A stretch of DNA of 64,000 bases from assembly GCF_001625305.1 (NCBI RefSeq), contig NW_017802824.1:3736271-3800270 (forward strand), written 5' to 3'. The position numbers and the translations under genes were made by a program. The notes under the pieces were generated by a model. It was not told the DNA's origin. It did no database searches and saw nothing but the letters and a program-made list of their open reading frames with translations. Within the stretch, counting starts at the first letter, position 1. Every line of letters starts with the position of its first letter. This document shows, piece after piece, positions 25,501 to 35,379 of this stretch. The DNA is from Branchiostoma belcheri (Eukaryota; Chordata; Leptocardii; Amphioxiformes; Branchiostomatidae).

Positions 25501-28500
25501 TTTACTGCATAAAGGGCGGCCACAGCTTCTGGGCGAAGAGTCTGTATCTGCCACGGCGGTGGCCGCAGGAGGAACCGCCAGGTTCGCCTGTGACATCATG
25601 GCGGACCCCATGCCGGACAGGATCATCTGGCTATGGCGGGACCGCGATGGAATAGAGAAGGAACTGACCGTGGCATCGGGCGAATTCATTGCGATCAGCA
25701 AGAAGAGAGACACAGATACTAAATCATCATCTAGTTCTCTCACCATCAAAGATGTCAGCTACAACAATGAAGGGACGTACATCTGCAGAGCAAGTAACAT
25801 GTTCGGTTCCGTTCAGCGGAACTTTCAGCTGCAGCTAACAGGTCAGTGGTTTTGCCAACGTAATGACATGTTAATCATCAATCGCTATATTTTGATCGTG
25901 AATCATTTGTGTTCAATCTTCATTGTTGTAGAATCCTTACCTTAGACCTTGCCTTAGGTCCTCCTGTGCGTACAGGCACATTGGGCAGCGAGCTTCCATC
26001 TTGGCCGAGTAGCTGCTGCTTCCTCAGCCTCTTTCCAGACAAGAATGTCATGTAGGATATTCTAATTGACACCGCCAATGTGCGTACCTGAGACATCAGT
26101 TCAGTGATTGCCATTCTATTATCTCAAAAGACGAGGGTAGCACTCTGCATCTATGTCCTTGTATAATGTCTTGTGAGATTTATCAGCCTTATCATCAAAT
26201 GGCAGTCTCGGACATAGTTAGGGCACAAGAAAGTAGTGGAGATGTTTTGTGGTTGCCGTATCTTTTTGGCGCTATGACTATATATCTGCTTGTAACGTTT
26301 TGCCTTTCTTCTTCATATGCCAACCTTGACTGCAGGTTTGCCACCACAGTTTGCTGCATGCAAGCTGTTCCCAACTGGCTGGGTCTATGCCAGTTCACCC
26401 TATTGAAAATGATATTATTCAGGAGTGTAGTGCTCGAAGGCATTAGTTTTATTAACAGTCATACCTATTCCCTATCTGTAGAATCAGACCATCTTCCCGC
26501 TGTCATCATAGCGACCACAGCCGGCATCGTTCTTGTGGCGACCATTGTGATTATAGGAATCGCCGTTGCTAAGAAGAAGGGGCTGATATGCATCACACGG
26601 CCTCCAGGTGAGCTCCTAAAGGTAGCCGATGCATTTTCAGGGCGGCATTATTGGATTTTCAAGGTCAATTTCTAGTCATTCTTTTAATATAGAAAGCTGC
26701 TAGATAAACATCTCATAGCATACTGATACCTGTGACGCAAACATGCAATGGTGACGAAAAAAGGTTGTACATTTAGTAAATGTTGCTGACGGAAAACGGT
26801 TGTACATTTAGTATAAACGTTAACGCGCATTCCCTTATAGTATTTTGTCATACTTTCTTATTATTTTGTCTTAAAGAACCTCTAGGTGTTTCTGCTCCCC
26901 GACCGATGCCGCCGATACCGAAGTACGGCCGGAAACGTGGCCATGGCACGAACGACTCCGGTGTGGAGGACCTGGAACTGCAGGAAGTGGACGGCACCAT
27001 GAAGCCACGCCCTCCGCCCAGGGTAGACAAAGAGTGGAAGGCTGTGGGGCTAACTTACACAGGTAGCTATGCTGTATTGTTACCTCCGGTTTTGTATATT
27101 TTTTTTTCTGGACATGCTGTGGTGGCAGCTTTTCGTGTCAGGAACAAGTGATGCGGACTTGCCCCCCTCCCCCCTTTAACATTTTGTTATGGAACTGCAG
27201 GAGAGTTTCAGGCGAAATTTTTCCAGAATTCTCCACGCTGTGTATAAGTAACTAAATAATTTTACATTTGATTGCCGTGTGTACAGAATCAATGGCCTAC
27301 ATGTACATGCTGCTTGTAACCGTAACGAGAAAAGAGGCAATCATGGTAAAAAAAATATAACAAAGATACATTTTACATTATAAAGATACCTAATAAATTT
27401 ATATCTACGTATACATGCATACTTTAGTCTAAAAACACCCTGGATGTAAAAACATATGCTCTGTGTCTGTGTCCTCCAGGTCTGGTTCACAGTACTTCCC
27501 TCCCACCCTACTCCACAGTGGAACGTCATCGTCCCGACGGGGAGGACATTGGTGATCCCGCTAATTACACCGAGGAGGTACGTACGTGTACGTGGCCTCT
27601 CCCCGCATGGCCTGCTCGCTAGAAGCGGTCCCACCTCCCTCCTCCTTCCATTACCAAAATTACGACGCATAATAACAGTTGGTGTTTGCTTTTATGGCAG
27701 CAATGGGGCCTGCTAAGTAGCAGGGTTTTATTGAAGATGGGCTCCTAAATTTTCCCTATCGAATGTAACAAAAGTAGTAAGTTAAGCCTATTAATATATC
27801 ACAACTAATACACCCAAGAGACGGTTCACCTCTGCCTTACATAACACAGGTAATAACCAGGTATAGTGTGTTGGTATACCATAGTAAGGAAAAAAGCTGT
27901 TACCGCATCATTGAGCACGCACATTTATCAACATTTACAAACACATAAGAAAAATGAGAAAATAATCTGGGCCTCCTAAAGTTAATCAAAACAATATGGT
28001 TTATCTGTATGCTTTGACATTCAAAACTATTCCTTATGGTTACTTATGTATATTCTGTGTAAGCCAAAGAGTAGGTAATATTACACATTGCAAGTAAAAT
28101 ATGCTCTTCATTACTATTCCAAGAATATCCTATACAGTGCATCTAATAGCACATGAAGATTGCAGGGCTGTCTTTCTTGTGGAGGGTTTCACCTAATTCT
28201 GTTGATAACGAAGCGAAGACATGGCTCGACACGGAGATTTATGGGTGGTAGCTAACAGAGCGGTCCAATGACAGGCAAATACTGATCCCAGGACCCTATG
28301 ACATTTTATGATGGATGACTATATCATGACCAGACCAGTACTAAAACACATGGACGCTGCACACGCACACATGGCTTTAAGAAAGCCCTTTCCCATCCCA
28401 CGCCAGTGACACTAGAGGCCACGTAGCAATGTGTTTCGCCCACGTTTGCCATTCTAAATGGAATTAAAGGCATCTATTCTTTAGGGTATCTTAGCCTTAA

Positions 28501-29175
28501 TTGGTGATATTTTTCTTTGGGCGAGACCAAATGTCAATAGATATACAAACTTCATAATGTTTGCCATGAATTCACTCAAGTAGATGTATTTTTAATCCGT
28601 ATAGTCCATTAAAATGTCAAAGCTTGAGGTACTTGCTTAAACATGCAGAATTATTTCAAGTTACTGCTTCGTAATGAGGCAGTTTTGTGTTGAATTCCAC
28701 AACGTATGAAGTTTTCTACCATTTCGATTTTTTTTCATTGTTTCAAGTTTTTATTTGATTGTTTTTTTTTTCATGTAGACGCACAATTGGTATTCATATT
28801 TTGAATAATATGTCTTCCTTAATGTTCTTTAATAATTTTTCCATCAGGTTGGAGAGTTTCTTTATTTGTAACCACTTGTCTACTAGCATATTATCATAAC
28901 AGCAGCTGGCGTTTCAATGACCAATCTGTCATTTTGCTCTGATGTAGATGACATTTATCGAAGCTTCGGCTTTTACAAAACAAGTGGATGTAAATATTTT
29001 TTTTCTATTTTCCTCTGATCTAACCAAAGCTGTGCATGATGTTTTGCAGCAGACCGTGGGTCAAATTCCACCTCCAGTGGACCAAAGAAGCCAGAAGAGA
29101 ACATCAGCAAGACGCAGCATCTACCGAGGCTCGGAGTTGGAAGATGTGGCTGACGTTGACAATGAGGTCCCATGA
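13462..29175 (+). CDS. Gene B: Kirrel/nephrin-like five-Ig transmembrane receptor (complete)
   Basis: Twelve exons (13462-13522, 21279-21587, 21738-21886, 23025-23181, 23512-23659, 24171-24292, 24701-24955, 25515-25841, 26482-26607, 26877-27062, 27480-27577, 29050-29175) total 2064 nt, giving 687 residues and TGA with every phase consistent. Residues about 1-20 are the signal peptide, 21-123 Ig1, 124-225 Ig2, 226-315 Ig3, 316-400 Ig4, 401-509 Ig5, 515-537 membrane helix, 552-687 tail. The tail has the SH3 ligand, DSGVEDLELQ and an ITAM-like pair at about Y612 and Y624. Ig2 is cut by an intron absent from C and D. Five Ig domains plus Ig1 and Ig5 signatures indicate the Kirrel/NEPH family; a cell-surface adhesion or recognition role is inferred. 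A nectin- or hemicentin-like assignment is less likely. Confidence 0.85.
14939..15007. repeat. Interspersed repeat shared with gene D, copy 1
   Basis: AGTTACCATGGTGACAGAC followed by GGTCATTGACCTT matches 62692-62750 in the same orientation. GTTACCATGGTGAC is a near palindrome. Class unknown. Confidence 0.45.
15407..15526. repeat. 120-bp direct repeat, left copy
   Basis: Shares CTCACCAAATCTGTTGGGAG, TAAGTTAGTA, CCCCGT and GAAATGCAATAA...TTCTTTAG in order with 15801-15920. The copies are about 390 bp apart and diverged; no reading frame between them. Confidence 0.55.
15801..15920. repeat. 120-bp direct repeat, right copy
   Basis: Partner of 15407-15526 in the same orientation. The pair could be a duplicated segment or old terminal repeats; nothing internal supports a retroelement. 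Confidence 0.55.
18687..18719 (-). repeat. Hammerhead-like repeat motif in gene B intron 1
   Basis: Minus strand reads CTGATGG, then a weak stem (ATGAC...GACAT), then GAAACGTCGGCTGT. It matches the hammerhead core CUGANGA...GAAA except for the last A. Same family as 4167, 28908 and 34312. Confidence 0.4.
21279..21587 (+). CDS. Gene B exon 2: Ig1 (V-like)
   Basis: 309 nt, acceptor TATTTCAG, donor GTAAGC. Encodes the N-terminal Ig domain: LQCAFYD, WDGPP (WxGPP in all copies), VGDETKGVFNLQI and GGQYKCGAF. The GDxxxGxFNL strand resembles Kirrel Ig1 (GNHLSGEHHL as recalled), the domain that mediates trans-binding in that family. Confidence 0.87.
21738..21886 (+). CDS. Gene B exon 3: first half of Ig2
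   Basis: 149 nt, acceptor TTTCCAG, donor GTAACC at phase 0. Encodes LSCSSAGGHPQP and LTWYNES (N-glycosylation sequon NES). Together with exon 4 it makes 306 nt, exactly the size of the undivided Ig2 exon in genes C and D. Confidence 0.85.
21887..23024 (+). other. Gene B-specific intron inside Ig2
   Basis: 1138-bp intron at a position that is uninterrupted in genes C and D. Both junctions read AGGT (GAG|GTAACC and CAG|GTTATT). Most of it is the inverted-repeat element at 22173-23003, followed by only about 21 bases to the acceptor. Confidence 0.8.
22173..23003. mobile_element. Transposon-like element with terminal arrays of 16-bp repeats
   Basis: The left end carries about eight 16-bp units (consensus CGGCACCTGGACACTT) at 22183-22325. 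The right end carries the reverse complement (GCCGAAGTGTCCAGGT) at 22930-22990, next to longer units based on GGTGCCGAACCGTCCTGG from 22830. The outer ends GTTGGATGTCGGACA and GCAGGTATCAGGACA (inverted) extend the terminal repeat. No transposase frame lies between, so this is a non-autonomous element. It sits in the gene B-specific intron. Confidence 0.7.
23025..23181 (+). CDS. Gene B exon 4: second half of Ig2
   Basis: 157 nt, acceptor TTTCAG, donor GTAAGT. Encodes TKWDNGVNFTCTADQGYP. The sequon NFT just before the Cys is conserved in all Ig2 copies (NYT in C, NFT in D). Confidence 0.85.
23214..23333. repeat. 40-bp minisatellite, three units
   Basis: Units start GAGGTTAGAC at 23214, 23254 and 23294 and contain ACACAAGAAAAACA. 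Located in the gene B intron after Ig2. Confidence 0.75.
23512..23659 (+). CDS. Gene B exon 5: first half of Ig3
   Basis: 148 nt, as in C and D. Acceptor CCCACAG, donor GTAAGA, leaves after two codon bases. Encodes PPTVIVPQTSVHVREG, ANLSC (sequon NLS) and VTWRKLG. Confidence 0.87.
23971..24106. repeat. MITE family M2, copy in gene B
   Basis: GATTCTACCAGTAGAGATT at the left is inverted as GAATCTCTACTGG at the right. The related larger copy is at 45966-46347 in gene C. No coding capacity. Confidence 0.5.
24171..24292 (+). CDS. Gene B exon 6: second half of Ig3
   Basis: 122 nt, six more than in the paralogues. Acceptor ATCCAG, donor GTAAGT. Encodes SLPKASRYDSGVYECTADNG and a closing strand. 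The extra two residues are at the 5' end (GNRGQ against GSS or GN). Confidence 0.87.
24701..24955 (+). CDS. Gene B exon 7: Ig4
   Basis: 255 nt, acceptor GGTTAG, donor GTACGT. Contains LRCLADGNPKPHIRWRRKD and EGTYQCVATSDG. Shares a 38-nt run with genes A and D with no mismatch, though the same stretch in gene C differs at many silent positions. Confidence 0.9.
25313..25490. repeat. MITE family M1, copy 3
   Basis: GATGGTAGTAAATTC at the left and GGGAATTTACTACCGG at the right, in the intron just upstream of the Ig5 exon of gene B. Confidence 0.55.
25515..25841 (+). CDS. Gene B exon 8: Ig5
   Basis: 327 nt. Acceptor CATAAAG after a T-rich tract, donor GTCAGT. Encodes FACDIMADPMPDRIIWLWRD, a serine run (KSSSSSLTI) and GTYICRASNMFGS. 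The PDRIxWxW signature is shared with Kirrel Ig5. Confidence 0.88.
25954..25985. repeat. Short interspersed repeat, copy 2
   Basis: Partner of 1180-1210: TAGGTCCTCCTGTGC then GGCACATTGGG. Same orientation relative to the host gene. Confidence 0.4.
26482..26607 (+). CDS. Gene B exon 9: transmembrane segment
   Basis: 126 nt, acceptor CTGTAG, donor GTGAGC. Hydrophobic helix (AVIIATTAGIVLVATIVIIG and on) then AKKKG, a basic inner-face anchor. No charged residue lies within the helix, so no sign of pairing with a charged adaptor in the membrane. Confidence 0.88.
26877..27062 (+). CDS. Gene B exon 10: cytoplasmic SH3-ligand and DSGVEDLE block
   Basis: 186 nt, acceptor TTAAAG, donor GTAGCT. RPMPPIPKYG (class I SH3 ligand), TNDSGVEDLELQEVD, KPRPPPRVDKEW (class II-like PxxPxR) and GLTYT at the end. 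The DSGVED string resembles a DSGxx(S/D/E) phosphodegron, but that is only a pattern match. Confidence 0.88.
27480..27577 (+). CDS. Gene B exon 11: second tyrosine of ITAM-like pair
   Basis: Acceptor CCTCCAG, donor GTACGT at phase 0. Begins GLVHSTSLPPYSTVERHRPD, so the tyrosines read YTGL-x8-YSTV. The LPPY string could also bind a WW domain. Confidence 0.86.
27578..29049 (+). other. Gene B last intron
   Basis: 1.47 kb without exon-like content. A TTAAAGGCAT motif at about 28466 resembles one end of the E1 elements but no partner end was found. A hammerhead-like repeat sits 105 bases before the last exon. Confidence 0.55.
28908..28944 (-). repeat. Degenerate hammerhead-like repeat in last intron of gene B
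   Basis: Minus strand has a perfect ATGAC...GTCAT stem followed by TGAAACGCC, the 3' half of a hammerhead core. The 5' CTGANGA is lost (CATCAGAGC). Position and orientation parallel the copy in the last intron of gene A. Confidence 0.38.
29050..29175 (+). CDS. Gene B terminal exon
   Basis: Acceptor TTTGCAG, phase 0. Reads QTVGQIPPPVDQRSQKR, a basic stretch, then an acidic end (DVADVDNEVP) and TGA. Alignment with the gene A and D last exons is limited to the proline-rich start. Confidence 0.78.
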   Translation, partial: QTVGQIPPPVDQRSQKRTSARRSIYRGSELEDVADVDNEVP

Positions 29176-30277
29176 GCATCTGCATCTGTTCATATGCCAT
29201 CTGCCAGATGTGTTTATATTGGTTTTGCTCAGAACATCGGTAGACTATATTTGGATTGTGGTTAAAATCTAGTTTGTAAAGTTTTTGCATAATTCCGGGG
29301 TGTGTGAAATTGAAATTTCTTAATTACAAGATCACCCCGAAACTAATGATATTAAATTAATCCCCTGAACAATAACAGCAATTATTTTAAGAAGCTACAA
29401 CTGCCTATGGAACTAATTTAATTCCAATTTAGTTATGCAACACTGCACGGCGCAATTATCATCATTGTACAGTTATTTCAATTTAGTTAATTTTTCATTG
29501 CAATTTGCCTTACTGTTATAGTACCATTTGATTTATTTTGAATTTGCGATATGTTTGCAAATATCACTGAATACACCTAGTCTTTAAAATTTCATGCTTT
29601 ATTTTGAATAATTTAGGATCGCTTAAATTCATATTCCCGGCTTCTTAGATTTTATTCTGCAGAGTTTGATAAATAGAAACATCGAATGGAATATCAAATG
29701 AATCTAAATATGTAGTATACATACTCTGACCAAGCCTGTAACAGCAATCATTTGTTTGAATGATGGCAAAGTTCCCTTTCGATGGGATATTTGTCAGAGG
29801 AATTTGGAGTCCTACAGGTATGTTTTAACGACTGTAGGGTATAATCCGTCCCCAAAGTGCCACTATCCTGATACTGCAACATGTGATGTTTTCTCTGAAT
29901 ATATGGTAGCAATGCTCGTTTCCAGATGGTGATGCCTTGGGCACTTACATAATCTATTTATGCTCCTATATCGTTTGATATACTGTTTGATAGACTGCAC
30001 TTTCTAAGACTACCAGATGAAGTTGGTAGGTAAAATAGTCCAGGATGGGAGCATTTTGTCATCGTCGGATGTTTTTATAGTCCATTTGCTTCATGCTGAT
30101 CGTCCTGTCTTCATTCTTAACGGCCCTAAAGAATAGCCGGGATCCATTAACGGAATTTCCAGGAGCCTTGAGCAATAAGAAATCTTCAGCGCGGAAAGCC
30201 TCCTGGGGATTGTATCCACTTTGAAAGAGATCTTAAACTAGGAACGAAGGCGTTTTTGTGCACTTGCCTACAAGGCA

Positions 30278-30637
30278 TTAAAGGCATTCATTGCGATTTC
30301 AGGGCAGCAAAATTGGAAATATTCTGAAGAAACAAAGGCAACCTTTGTGACATTGACACATACTGCTTCACATTAGCACATTTGAATCAGCATTTCATAA
30401 CTTATACGCTTAAAACAGCAGAAACAGGTCCCAATACGAGTCCTTTATTCTCTGGGTCCTTAGACCTTAGACGTTATTTTCTGGGTAGTACCCTAAAAAT
30501 CTGAGTTTTTGCTCCATGACAGTTAAAATACATTCTGACCGTCTGGGTTCAGCTCACTATGTAGATAAATGACTGGAATATTGGGTTGAAAAAAAATCGG
30601 GTTTCCAAGCCTCCAAAATGGAATCGGATGCCTTTAA
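30278..30637. repeat. TTAA-type element E1, copy 2
   Basis: Starts TTAAAGGCATTCATTG and ends CGGATGCCTTTAA, so TTAA and AGGCAT are inverted at the two ends. Aligns with 8214-8591 along its length. No reading frame of note. Confidence 0.62.
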
Positions 30638-32083
30638 TTCCGAACACGTCGTCTGTACCTGAACATTTTGAGACTTTGGAGATTCTCAAGTCAGATTTGG
30701 TTGTACGACATTGACGTTGTTATGTTCACTACTGCATCAAATTGTACTATTAACCATCTAGTGGAGTACGTCAAAAGGCCTACACATAGCCGCTTTGCGT
30801 CAGAATCTTGAAAATAAAATGTAAGCTTCTTTCGTAGGTTCCCCCAACAGGCTTAAAGGCAAAATAAAATAAAAGGAACCGATTATATACGGAGAGGCAC
30901 GGGGTGTGTGTTTTGGATGGCACGAGATATTGAAAGCCAAATATGAACATTACACAACATATGTCAGTGCCATTTTATATGTAAACCGCATACAACTGTA
31001 AATGAGGACCCCAATTGAAACTTGTAATAACTGTACGTGGTGATTTATAGTCGTGTCTGCGCGCTGATTATAGCTCACAATAGGGAGATTCATGTACATT
31101 TACTGACTGAGACCAGCAAAAATCAATCATACTTAGTCTAAATAATGGAGTCCAAGTTTGCATGTACGCTCTGTACAAAGTGCAATTATAGCGTATCCAT
31201 TCACTGAACGTCTGGTGAAAATCATTGAAATTGGAACAGATTTGTACAGTTATGTGAAGTGTGAACATTTACTTGACTCAATTGTAAACCAGATTCACAG
31301 CTAAATATGTTCGTCTTTCCGTGATCTTGGAGATTTAAGATACAGATTTACATCGCTACACATGAGAAAATAAACATGTATGAACCATATCACAGACTGA
31401 CTCGTATTGCAATCTATCTTTAGTATGCATGACTATCCGCTGTATGAGAGCATTGGAAGGTGCTGAGAGCAGATTTGTAACTAATGATTATCTCTTGTCG
31501 ACCATCACATGCAGTTAGTACCCAATGGCAATTTGAACCATGCAAGATGCTAGTAGATATAGATAATTCCAATTGATCATGGCCCTTATCTGTTGATCAT
31601 ATTTCTGTAAAGCTGGACCCTACGACGCCTGTATTGGGCAGCCATACCACGGTCATGAAAAGAAAGAATGCAAAGGAGAAGGTGGCTATATAAATCCCTT
31701 CTGCTTTAAGTCCTCTTATGCTTTTGATCAGCTTTGCTTAAGTGTAAAAGCGTGGAGAAACATATCGCTTCTTTGACAGGTTTCATTGAAGTCCGCTTTT
31801 GAACCATTAGGGTTCTTTGCATGCAAAAGGCAGTATTGGCAGTAGATGTATGATCCGTCTGACTTCTAAGGGCAAGCTTTCGAGTATTGAGAAAGCTTCG
31901 GGGGGTATGGATGTTGTTCATTAATTTTGAAGCATCGCCATTTCCTTGGGACTCACTTTAAGGAATGCGATTTAGAAGCTCCTAAAGGATTTCCACTAAA
32001 TCTTCATACGGCTCGGTAGAGAGCAGTAGTCTGTCAAATGAAGCAGCCTGAGGAGGTCCGAACGTGCACGGGAAACCCAAGTT

Positions 32084-32132
32084 ATGACACTTTTCTCTCT
32101 CCGCTCTCCGGCGTTGCTGCTGCTTCTGACGT
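32084..32132 (+). CDS. Candidate signal-peptide exon of gene C (weak)
   Basis: ATG opens MTLFSLRSPALLLLLT in a GC-rich patch, a good signal-peptide shape. Stopping before GTGGAC at 32133 gives phase 1, as required by the Ig1 exon at 38381. The donor is poor, so this is only a candidate. Another possible donor (ACAG|GTATGA at 32360) follows a very short open frame. Confidence 0.18.
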
Positions 32133-33286
32133 GTGGACTTAATTTGTTTGAAAAACAACGGACGTGGGTGGCATAGCCAATCAGGGCCAGGACGTCTTCT
32201 GTGCTAATCACGATCCCGTTAGAGGAACGCGTTCCATTTGTTCTGATCGCCTGAGTGCCAGCGGACAATCGACCGTTTTTCGGCGGCTGTAGTACGTCGC
32301 GATGGCTGCTGACTCTAAAGGCTGCTGATCGTCATGCTGATGACATCTGTATGGACAGGTATGACTTATGTTATTTCTTAAACCATTCTTCCTCCTTTTT
32401 TATGGTCGGCTAGGTATTGTCTTAAAAAGAACGAAGATGCAGTATTGTGTTAAAGTGATGTTATTGGGCGGATATGTTACATGTGTGTGTGTCAGTTCGG
32501 TTCGGCAAACAACATGTGGATTCTGTTGTAGTTTTACGCGCCCTGTCCACTTGAAATGATAAATGACTAGGCTGCTACACAATTTCCCGTAGTTGGCAAT
32601 TCTGCCAATTAACGTGTACGGTACCAGGCAGGTATTAGCTAGGTTCATATTAACTACACCTCTCATAGGTGACAGTTGTATATTACCTATTATATTGTAC
32701 ATAACACATTTGAACATGTAACGTATACTTAGATAAGGAAACAGTACGTGCATGACATTTATAATAAAGCCCATATTGCAAATCTACATTGAATTGCACG
32801 TACAGCGTGTGCTTCTTAGTACGATACGTCAGTATTAAGTACAGTCATAAAATAATATAATCCTGTTGTGTACTAAAATGGCACTTTAAAGTCAGCTATG
32901 ATATAACTGTTAGTATTGCTAGTATTATAAGGAAACATACGGAAGTCTATTTGGCCAATAGGTAGGAAAGAATTTGCATGCTTGCGTTTTATGGTACGCA
33001 ATATCATCAGTGCTTGACAATTATTAGCGGCAATTTACGGAAAGAGCGGCATCCACTCAACTTAAGGTCTAAGACGCACGTTGGTGCCGTATCGATTTTT
33101 GTCGGAGAAGTGGCGTTTGATTTGAGGGATCGGTCGGCTTAAAACTTGTTCTGTGTAAGCGATGCCTGTGGGTTTGCCCCCAGTGGCTCCGGCTGTCACA
33201 GGCACCATGATCAACATGTCCTCCCATCGGGCAGCCATCCATTCCAGTCGCGAACACAACAACTGCTGTACGGCGGAGATAGGGAC

Positions 33287-34078
33287 CTACTGGAACCAAC
33301 AACATACGAGCATCCCACCTAGATACGCATGATTGCATACCACAAGATAGTCCTAAATCCACGCACTTCATCATTCCAGTTACTATATATTCTAATTGAA
33401 GTTGTAAACCAGTTTTGTGACTGAGAACAGTTGCGGGGCTAAGGAGATAGTGTATGATTCTTGTTGACTACGGCTTGGGATCCGGAGCTACTGGAACCAA
33501 CAGCATATGAACATCCCTCCTAAATACGCATATTTCATACCTCAAGATACTCCAAAATCCACGCACTCCATCATCCCCGTTACTATATATTCTAATTCAA
33601 GTTGTGAAACTACAGAGAAACATGTTTTGTGACTGAGAACAGTTGCGGGGCTAAAGAAATATTGTATGATTCTTGTTGAGTACCGCTATGGAGCTACTGG
33701 AACCAACATCATAATGAACATTCCTGCTAGATCCTCACGATTGTATGTCACAAGATACTCCTAAAATCTACGTACTTCGTCATCCAAGTTACTATTATAT
33801 AATACATTCTAATTGAAGTTGTAAACTACAGAGAAACATGTTTGTGACTGAGAACAGTTGAGGGACTGATTGTTGACTACGGCTAGAGAGCTACTGGAAA
33901 AAAACAGCATATAAACATCCTTCCTATTTCATACCTTACGATACTCCTAAATCCATGCACTTCATCATCCCAGTTACTATATATTCTAATTGAAGTTGTA
34001 AAGTACAGAGAACCAAGTTTTGTGACTGAGAACATTTGCGGGGCTAAAAATATACTATATGATTCTTATTGACTACGA
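33287..34078. repeat. Minisatellite of about 200 bp, four units
   Basis: Units start CTACTGGAACCAAC at 33287, 33488, 33694 and 33891 (spacing 201, 206, 197). Shared inner blocks are TTACTATATATTCTAATT, GTGACTGAGAACAGTTG and GATTCTTGTTGA. Units have diverged by substitutions and small indels. Confidence 0.85.
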
Positions 34079-34264
34079 GTAAAATATACTTCACTTTGCC
34101 AAGGGATTACCGGTGGAATAGGGCCTGCGTATGGCCAATTATAATGGCGGAAAGCAATTCCCAATATAATACAGCATTTACGTCGGATACCCATCTGTTT
34201 CTAGAGCCACGAGTGGAATCATTTCCTCCGATGTCTGTCTTCGTTGATGAAAGTAATGAGATAC

Positions 34265-34440
34265 ACAAGAAATTGTTACTCAAGCAACTGGACAGATTTC
34301 GAAAACTGTACGACGTTTCAAGTGGCATCGGCTACTTTTCGTCAGTAACATCCGTCAATGACAAAAAGTAGTGGATGATACTTGTAACGTCTGACAGTTT
34401 CTAAAACCTGAGTGTCCAGTTGCTTGGGTAACAATTTCTT
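34265..34440. repeat. Inverted repeat around a hammerhead-like core
   Basis: AAGAAATTGTTACTCAAGCA on the left is inverted as TGCTTGGGTAACAATTTCTT near 34422. The ends face each other across the motif at 34312-34345. A related fragment (TTTCTAAATCATATTCAGTT, then GCTTGAGTAGC) is at 39009-39060. Such inverted pairs fit the terminal repeats of Penelope-like elements, but no reverse transcriptase lies nearby. Confidence 0.5.
34312..34345 (-). ncRNA. Hammerhead-type ribozyme-like motif
   Basis: On the minus strand: CTGACGA (fits CUGANGA exactly), a 4-bp stem AAGT...ACTT with a 10-base loop and one extra A, then GAAACGTC (GAAA plus a minimal stem III and cleavage triplet GUC). Stem I is weak (TAC/GTA). 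The minimal stem III is the form reported for Penelope-like retroelements. Activity is uncertain because of the bulge and weak stem I. Confidence 0.38.
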
Positions 34441-35379
34441 GAGGGTGTCTGTCTTCTTTCAAGAATAAAACAAGGAACATATTTTTAGATGCATCGACAT
34501 TACTGAGTATTTTGCATAATTTTACATGCCAAAAGAGCAAGATTGTATTTAGAAAATTGACAAATCGCTCATTTATTGCATGCTGGTAAGTTGACGCATT
34601 GACTTTGTTTAATTTTTAGCATCCTAAGTTGTATCTTTACCCGCCAAAAAGGAAATATTGGGTGTAGGAAAATTGCATATTTGTTGCACGCTGGCATTTT
34701 GACGTCACTATATCTTTTGGGAACGTAGTAGTAATGTGCAACAAAAGCTCGGCATACTGAAAATTCAAGGGTCAGTGGCTTTCAATTTACACGAAAGTTG
34801 GTAATCCAGTGATGTGCCGGAAATCTCAACATTTTTATTGGAAGGCGGTGCTCACAATATGCAGGTAATCCCGCTTCTGACAAACTCGCTGCACCCTCAG
34901 TGACGTGGAAGAGATCGTAATCTCGTAAAAGAGATCATAATCCTCGAGGTGCGCTGTGTGAGGTGGATACTTAAGCAGCAATTATTGCAGTTTTGGTCCT
35001 TTAGAAGCGACTACTCCTCATGGTAACGAGCTAATTCTAACGCCAATATGATGTAGAAATAATGGCCAATTTGTCAGGTACACAACGTTGGTTGAAGTAT
35101 GAAAAATGACCCGATATCGACAACCCTAACAGCCATCACCAACACTGGTGAATTGTAAACAGGAGAAGAGTATTGATCACAATGTCTCCAGCAAGTTCTT
35201 TGAAGCTTGAAAAAAGCAACAAATATACCAGAAGATCCAAGATCTGAAATGGATGAGTAGCTCATCGGTGAAAGTAGCTCCATTACTAAATTGAGTCGAA
35301 AGGTTTAGCCGTTAGAGTCAAAGGGTAGGGGCATGATAGTCACACATGACTTCCAAATGCCAAGGACAGGCAGACATGT

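Noticed and set aside
26166..26481. Extension of the gene B transmembrane exon to a 169-codon frame with a second hydrophobic stretch
   Set aside because: The acceptor at 26481 and the paralogue exon size (126 nt) define the exon; the upstream part is intron that happens to be open.
31996..32268. 90-codon minus-strand frame in the GC-rich patch
   Set aside because: No motif; probably open because of local GC content.
34069..34371. 100-codon open frame that looks moderately protein-like
   Set aside because: It overlaps the inverted repeat and the hammerhead-like motif and needs a non-ATG start for its full length, so it is read as repeat sequence.
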